A DNA stretch of 64,000 bases, from positions 43,112,351 through 43,176,350 of the forward strand of contig CM034595.1 in assembly GCA_020091685.1 (NCBI GenBank). Reading direction: 5' to 3'. The translations under genes and the position numbers were made by a program. Origin of the DNA: Lutjanus erythropterus (lineage: Eukaryota; Chordata; Actinopteri; Lutjaniformes; Lutjanidae). Under the pieces are notes generated by a model that saw only the letters and a program-made list of their open reading frames with translations, was not told where the DNA came from and searched no databases. Each line of letters opens with the position of its first letter. Position 1 is the stretch's first letter. Positions 47,501 to 54,900 of this stretch are shown piece by piece.

Positions 47501-48838
47501 TAAAAGATTAAAGCAGTGACTCCTAATCCTTAAAATTCTGAGTTGTTTCCGCTTCCAGCACAAGGCCTAGATTTTTTTACACTAACAGAAGTTTAAGGGA
47601 TGTTCACAATTCATACCTGCAGAGTTTGGGATAAAAATGTAAAATCAACATGTTTGATGTCTGATGTAACAGCATCGAAAATCATAAATAAACTAGACCT
47701 AGTTGTTATGTAGAGTTAAAGAGCTGTACACCAAGTTGAGAACGACAGATGGTCACAATCTTGTGTTGTGAACTGTCTGTGGTGGGTGGGGCTGCTGTTT
47801 TTGTTTACATCTACCTCACACACAGATTGAACATTTTAGTAATACATTGATCAATAACACTTTATGCTCCTGACACTGACAGTTTCGCTGTGACTGTGAC
47901 TTTCCATGATTAAAAATGCATGAGTAAAACACTGTGTGAAGTCATCCTGAGTGTCTGGCGAAATCTCCAGACCATTTTAGACGGCTTGTGTTTGTCATGA
48001 GTCAACAGTTTTAGTCTTCAAAACGCATGAGCAACACCCTGGAAATGTACTCAAGACAAATAAACCATAACCAGAAAATCTTACAAACCATTTTGATGGC
48101 TGAAAAAGTAGAGATAATGACCTGTCTTACATTTTCATTCATTTTGCATGTACTGACTTGTGAGCTTTCTCATATGCAAATTCAAAGACTACATATAAAC
48201 CAAGAGACATATTCATATAGACAGCAGAAGTGCCTGCTATTCCCCCTGTTCAACCTACGGTGTAATTAGCAGTAATAAGCACATGTTAGCCTCTATTAGC
48301 CCCTTTCAAATTACCTTGACTTGACTTGATCGAAGGTCAATGCTGCAAGCAGGCGCTCCTTGCATTCAAAAAGGATCCCACTGTTCTGAATTACACAGTA
48401 TACTGTATGTATATCAAACCTGTTTTTCTACCTGCTGCTATCTCGGCTGGCTTCTACGCAAATCTGCCAGCGATTCTATCTTTCACATGAAAGAAGCACA
48501 GACACACACACAGAAATAAAGGGGAAAAAATGGTCACACGAGTTACCTTTCTCTCGGCAAGTCCGGACAGGTAGCAGTCCCTGAGCTTCCTGGAAATCTT
48601 CAGGATAAAAGCTTGAATAGCATTTTCATTTTGTCCATTTTCTCTCATCTGTTGTTCCGTCTTTTCTGTCTCTGTACTCGATCGCCTCTTATTTCCCAAT
48701 CGGTTGACCTAGATCTCTATGTTTATGTCTTTCCTGTTCGATCCTCTACGTCTTGTGGCTCTAAATCACAAAGACACACCTGAAGCAGGAGCTAAGTCCG
48801 GCCCCCGTGAGCCTGCATCACCTGGGCACACCCATTAT

Positions 48839-48916
<78 letters not shown>

Positions 48917-51900
48917 CAAACACAGAGGTAGGGATATGTAGGGATAGTACAACACTCACTTCCATTGAGTCACTTCTCACAGTCACCCATAGACACACAG
49001 ACAGTATGCGCATGAAAAACTCACATAAGGACACAATGCTCGCACAAATACAGACCCTCATCAACAGACACATGCATGGGCACAAGCCTGCATACACACA
49101 CACACACACACACTGAAAGACAAAGCCCTGAAGCTATTTCCAGAACAATACCCCCTCTCTTTCTCGCTCTCCTCTCCTGCTCTCTTTGTCTTTGTAGATG
49201 ACCTTCCCAAACCAGTTTAACTGAGTATCCTGTTTAATACAACACAAGTTTACACAGAGTTGAAAAGCCTTCATTCTGTATTTTTATTTACAGACCTGAC
49301 AGGCTGTGTGAGCAGTAAGAGGCCTGTAGCCTTGTAATGAGAGGTAATAAATGTTCACACAGTCACTAAACCAGGAAGCAAGCTGTGTTTATTTAAGGGG
49401 CTAATGACATCGCAGAGTGAAGCCATGTTAAGTAGGTGGAGACTTTTACAGATGTGTGAATGTGTGGGGGACAAGTTAGCTCATTAGTGTGTCAGCTAAC
49501 ACACAGCCGAGACTGTAAGGTCAATGTTTAAAGCAGTATTTATTGATTTGGGGCCACTTGTGGGTCAATGGAACAAGCTGTCAACACAATAGTTATCATA
49601 TCACCTTAGGAAGTTGCCAACGGTTGCCTACAAAAACATCCTGGAGACACAGAGCAATGCTGTTCTGTTCTGATAGAACTGATTCTATTGCAGCATCTAT
49701 GCTAACCTCTTCAGGAGCCGCCATTGTTCGTTCATTGTTCTTCCATGGACGCCTTTCACACCTAAAACTATGCCTGTAGCTGTCAGTAGTCCCTCCTTGG
49801 ATGCTGACTGGCTGCATCACTTCTGTTTTGAACACAAATGAATAATTTGAAGCCTGGCAAGACAGATTCTTGCATGATCTTGCAAGTCTGGCTGCCTCCA
49901 ATTTAATAAAAACAGCCCACCTAAAAGAAAATCTGTTTAAGTGTGTGCTATATTTACATTATTTTCACTACTTTAGCCTGCTCTCAAACAGATTTTTAAT
50001 TTTACCTTGCAGCACACAGGAGTTGTTGGTCAATCAGTTATTCTGTTTGTGTTATTGTGCAACATTGGTGACTCTGAACTAATCTTTTAAAACACGAAAA
50101 TCACAAACTAACCGATGCGTCCTGTTACTGGTTTTGCCAGAGGAGTTTGTTTGATTTGGAGAGAGCAATATTTGACATATGTAACAGCAGCTTATGTTGG
50201 AGAAGGCTGCCTGACAGCAAGGTAAAGCAGTGAAAATATTCTGAATATAGCCTACACTTAAACTGGTACAGATTTTTTAGGTGGCTAAAATACCTTTTTC
50301 TGCTGACCCTGTCCACAGCAGGACATTGCTTCCTACACCTGTATTCCTGCTGCTTCTCCAAACTGGGGTATGATAATACACAGACAATCAGTAAGTATCT
50401 CATAAACCCCACTTCAAATAATCTGAACTAACCCTTTAAGTCTTGTTACAAAATACAAACACAAGTGGAACTCTGTAGTAGATTTAGAAATCAAAAGCTG
50501 CCTTATGATAGTTTAATTTCCCCAAGGCACAGTCCTACTGCTTACTTATAAAAGAGTGAAAGTGGTTTAAAGCCCTTATACTGACCACTTGTTTGGCCTT
50601 TAGCACTTCAGCACCGTGACCCTGCAGGCCTTTATTTCAGACTAAAACAAAACTTGTTTACCTTTGCTCTGCTTCTTTATTCCAGACAGAGCTGGTATAT
50701 TCAGATACTTGAGATAAAAAGTATATTCAGTGAAGCATCAATTGGGTTTGCTTTCTGAAACCAGACTGAATCTGGGTCAGAGAAACCAGCCTTTTCTGCA
50801 GAGAAACTTGTCAAAGCGCACACAAAGGTGTGTGCAATTTGGAGTTCAGCTGCCTCAAAGGCTGCTGGATAACCATCATGATTACAGGCCACTGTGGTGG
50901 GTGGCATGATTTGGTACTTCTGGTTCATAAAAAAGAACTCTGCAGCTGTTATTTGGGAAACTCATCTTTAACTTTTGATTTTTCCTTTCCCCGGTATTGA
51001 TTTTTCTCTTATGTACCATTGTTGGTGCCATATAACTCTTTGTTTATGTTCTTTTGAAAGATGGGATCTTCTATTATGGCCCTAAGCTCTCATTTTTCTT
51101 AAAGTCCCCCCACCCACAGCTGCATGCAAGGAAGTACATAATAAGTGGAGACAAACACAGGAAGCAGGACGTGCTGTCGTGTTGTGAAGCTATTTTTCTT
51201 CCCCTCTCCTTCCATCACAAGTGCTGGCTACGTCAACCTCTCCTCCTGAACAACTACGTCAGATTGTACGGCACCAGAAAAGCAACAGGCAGGAAGCCAA
51301 CTCTCCATTTTCTCAAAAAACAACCAGTTCCAACCTTTTTCCTTAAACAAATCCATATAGTTGGACTTCCGCTGTGCCAAAAAGCTTTGACTTTGAACAA
51401 ACACACACTGCTGACTACCTTATTTACAACCCTACACAAGTCTTTCCACCAAACAGGGGGTCATAAATACATCTTCTGAAGCTTTATTTAAAGATAACCA
51501 TTGTTTTTTTGAGTGGTCCGCAACCCCCGACCCCTTCCTTCCTATCTTCCTCTCTGCTCCTCTTCTCACGCTTTCATCTATGTATCCCTTGGTGCCTGTT
51601 ATCTACTCCCTTTCAAGTAAAACTCTGGCATTAGAGTCAAAGCTGTTCTATTCCCCTTAAAGGAAAAATCCTCCCGTGGATACGATTCCTCTGTTTCTGT
51701 AGATATCATCAGTCTGTGATGTTCTGCAAGTTAGTTGGTAGAGAATAGTTCACTTTTCAGGGTGCAAACTAAAGCCCTAACCTCTAATTCTACATGAGCA
51801 ATTTCCACAGAAGTATCCAGATAACAGATATTAAAGTTGAGATTAAATGACTGTGTGCTAATTTAATAATATATGTTAAAAAAAATACTAAAAAATCAAC

Positions 51901-54900
51901 AATCAAAATCCAATCTTGTTTTTTTTCTGTAGAATAAAATATGATGTGTGCTTATGTAGGCTTGAACCAACCAACTTCAACCAATAATATGACATCCATC
52001 ACGTAGATATGATTGCTGACACTGTAGAGGAACAACACTAGTGTTAGCATTTGCTTTACGTTAGCCTTTCCTACCCAGCTTACTTCTGGGCTAACCTTTG
52101 CACTTTACCAGCAGTTGGGAAACAACAGATGAGGCTTCTCTTGGTGTTGAGACGTTGCAGTGTTTATTAGCTGACACACAGTACCCTAACCTGTACCGTA
52201 AATTTACTGCCAGATTGATAATTTGCTGCAAAGTTTTCAATCTGGCAGTAAAGAGCTGTACCGTCACACGTCTGCAACTTGCTCTACCTCACTGTACACT
52301 GCACACATTTATGAACTGCCCTTCAATAAAATCAATAAATCAATAAAATGTAATTATTAGGCGAGTCACGGGAAACCACCATCACACGGGAATATGTGGC
52401 TTTCTCACTGGACTTTGAAAAAAATCCATACTGTCACGGCCCTCTCCATATGTGATTGTTGAACATGTTATTCCATAGGTGCCAATTTGCTGTTATAATC
52501 ATCACCACTCTACAGGATCTGCGCAAGATTTGGAACCTGGCTGCAGAGATTTGTTCTTATTCAGCCACAAGAACATTAGTGTCACGGATGCTGGCCAATG
52601 GCTTTGGAAACCTCCATCTGACATTCGCATCTACTTCATGCAGTGATTGTCCAGCTGTACAGAAGTAAAAATGAGCCAGGGTTTGAATTTCTCCTCTAGC
52701 TCTTTTCATCAATCTTGACAAAAATATTTCTGAAAAAAACACCATGAATGACCTCAAGGAGAGACCGTCTCAGGATGTGCTCTATAATCCCCATGTGTAA
52801 ACGACATTGTGTCTCACTCCTCTCTATGATGGCAGGATTTTCACCACACCTTTGAGTGTATACGGAACAGCAATAAACTAGCCTGGGAACCGGCTGAATC
52901 TGCAAGCTCATGTTTCATTTGCTCTAGCAGATATGTTTTGCCATCCTCCCGCTCAGAAAAATTTCCAGCCATCTTCAATATCTTCCGGCCAATCACAACT
53001 GTTTATTTAGTATGGGGTGAGTTTTACGAGCATTTCAAATGGAAAACTTAGATCAAACTGTCAAACTAATCAGTGCTGATCAAATATGAATAAGCATTAT
53101 GTTACTGCACTGCCTATATTTCACTAAAAAATGTTAAACCTGTTTTAGTAACCGTTTAGCTGTAATTTGAGAATATTCGCGACATATTTTTCCTGCTTGA
53201 AAAAGGACCAAGCAGACATTATGTTGCTCTGATTGGTTGTAGGGTAAGATGACCAGATTCTAAATTTATTATTTCCAGTTCAGCAGCTGATATAAAATCA
53301 AAACATTCAATGTTATTATCTGTGAAATAAAAAAGGGGGAAAATTCCAGCATCATGTATTTTGACCATGGTAACTGTACTGGGAAACGGGGACGTCTGGT
53401 CACCTTATTGTGGATCAATCAGTTGTCAAAGGCAATCAAACATTAAAAAAAAATATGCCACAACTTGTCCACTCTGACCATCAGAAAATGTCCACTTAGA
53501 TATAAATACCACATGAGTGAACTGTTCAAATGGACTCTTCTGATGAAATGTTAACCCTCTTGAAGGAACCATTTCACAGCTGGGTCCTTTATTCAAAATG
53601 CCTTGTAGCTGTATTTGCAGCTACTGTCAGTACAGAAATCTATTTCTGTTGTCTGTATGATGGATTTGTTTCAGGAAAATTGTTGAATATCCACACAAAA
53701 TGTTTAGGGAGGAAAAGAAGATTTATATATTGATTTAAATCTCAGCTGTATAATCTTTTGTAACTATTGTTCTTTGAAATGATTATTTACATTTGCACAG
53801 TGACTAAAGGCCTCAAAAAGTCTTAAAATGGCTTAAATTCACATTTACTCATCATTGGCCTTACAAAGTATTAAATAGGAAAGGTCTAAATATTTCTTTA
53901 TTGAATGCTCTAACAGGAATCTAAAATGGTCTAAAATTCACACCAAGCACAAGAGTTTGAGTTTGAGTGCTTTTATAATTCCTTTGCAGGTTTTTATGTT
54001 TTTACTAATAAGCATTTGGACAAATATTCTTTAAATCAACCAGTTTCATTTAGCCTTACTCATAATTTTTAACAGACAATATGTATTTACTCAGAAGATT
54101 AGACATATACTTTCACATTTGATGTTTAGTTAATTGCAAAATTGGCCTAAAATTTAATTAAATGATGTCATTAAGTCTTACATTTAACTTGCTGATGCAT
54201 GCTGACACCTTGATTTGGCCAGTTATCATCTGTGAGGAGAAAAATACACCATCATCATCAAGCAAGAAAAAAGGCTCACACATGCAAAATACTTTATCAG
54301 TGTCTGTTATCTGTTACCATGTCAGTGTCCCCGGCTTGATTTTCACCTCAATCAATGAAACTGAACTTGAAAACACAGTTTGTTTCTTACAAGCTTCATT
54401 GTTCACTTGACGTGGCCACTTCATGCATTCTGTCTCACACATTCAAGTCGCCCTCATTAAAAAATGAGCAAGTGGCTGTATTGGATTCCACTCGACAGAC
54501 TGTCCTTGGAGACAGCCTGTGATACTGGATACTGTTTATAGGGAGAGCAGGTGTACACCACATCGACCAGCCAAACCGCCGCATGCATTATTTACTGCAA
54601 GGTCCAGCAGTCGTCATGTGACACGAGTACAGAGGAAGTTCGCTCGTTCGGAAAGAGAGTCAGTCAGTGCGACTTCTTTTTTTAGCTGCAAGGAGTTTCT
54701 CGAGGCCCGGTGTGAAGTAAAACCAAAGAGCCATTTGCAGGTCATGTGTGTGGTGGGGGCAAGGGAGTCGGTCAGTAGATCAACATGACTCAGAGAAAGT
54801 GCTTTGTTACAAATACAGCTGTGGTCTGAAGCTTGTCCTCAGCAGTAGATATAAAAAATAAAAGTGATCAATGCTTTACAAGACTAAAGTTCTCTAAAAA

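Noticed and set aside
48719-49109. His-Thr and Cys-Val repeat proteins around 48.8-49.1 kb
   Set aside because: They are translations of the (CA)n microsatellite. The same applies at 21.1-21.4 and 32.4-32.7 kb.
51054-51479. 141-codon plus-strand open frame
   Set aside because: It begins at TTG rather than ATG, has no recognisable domain and low similarity to any motif I know, and lies in rgl2 intron 2. Probably a chance frame.
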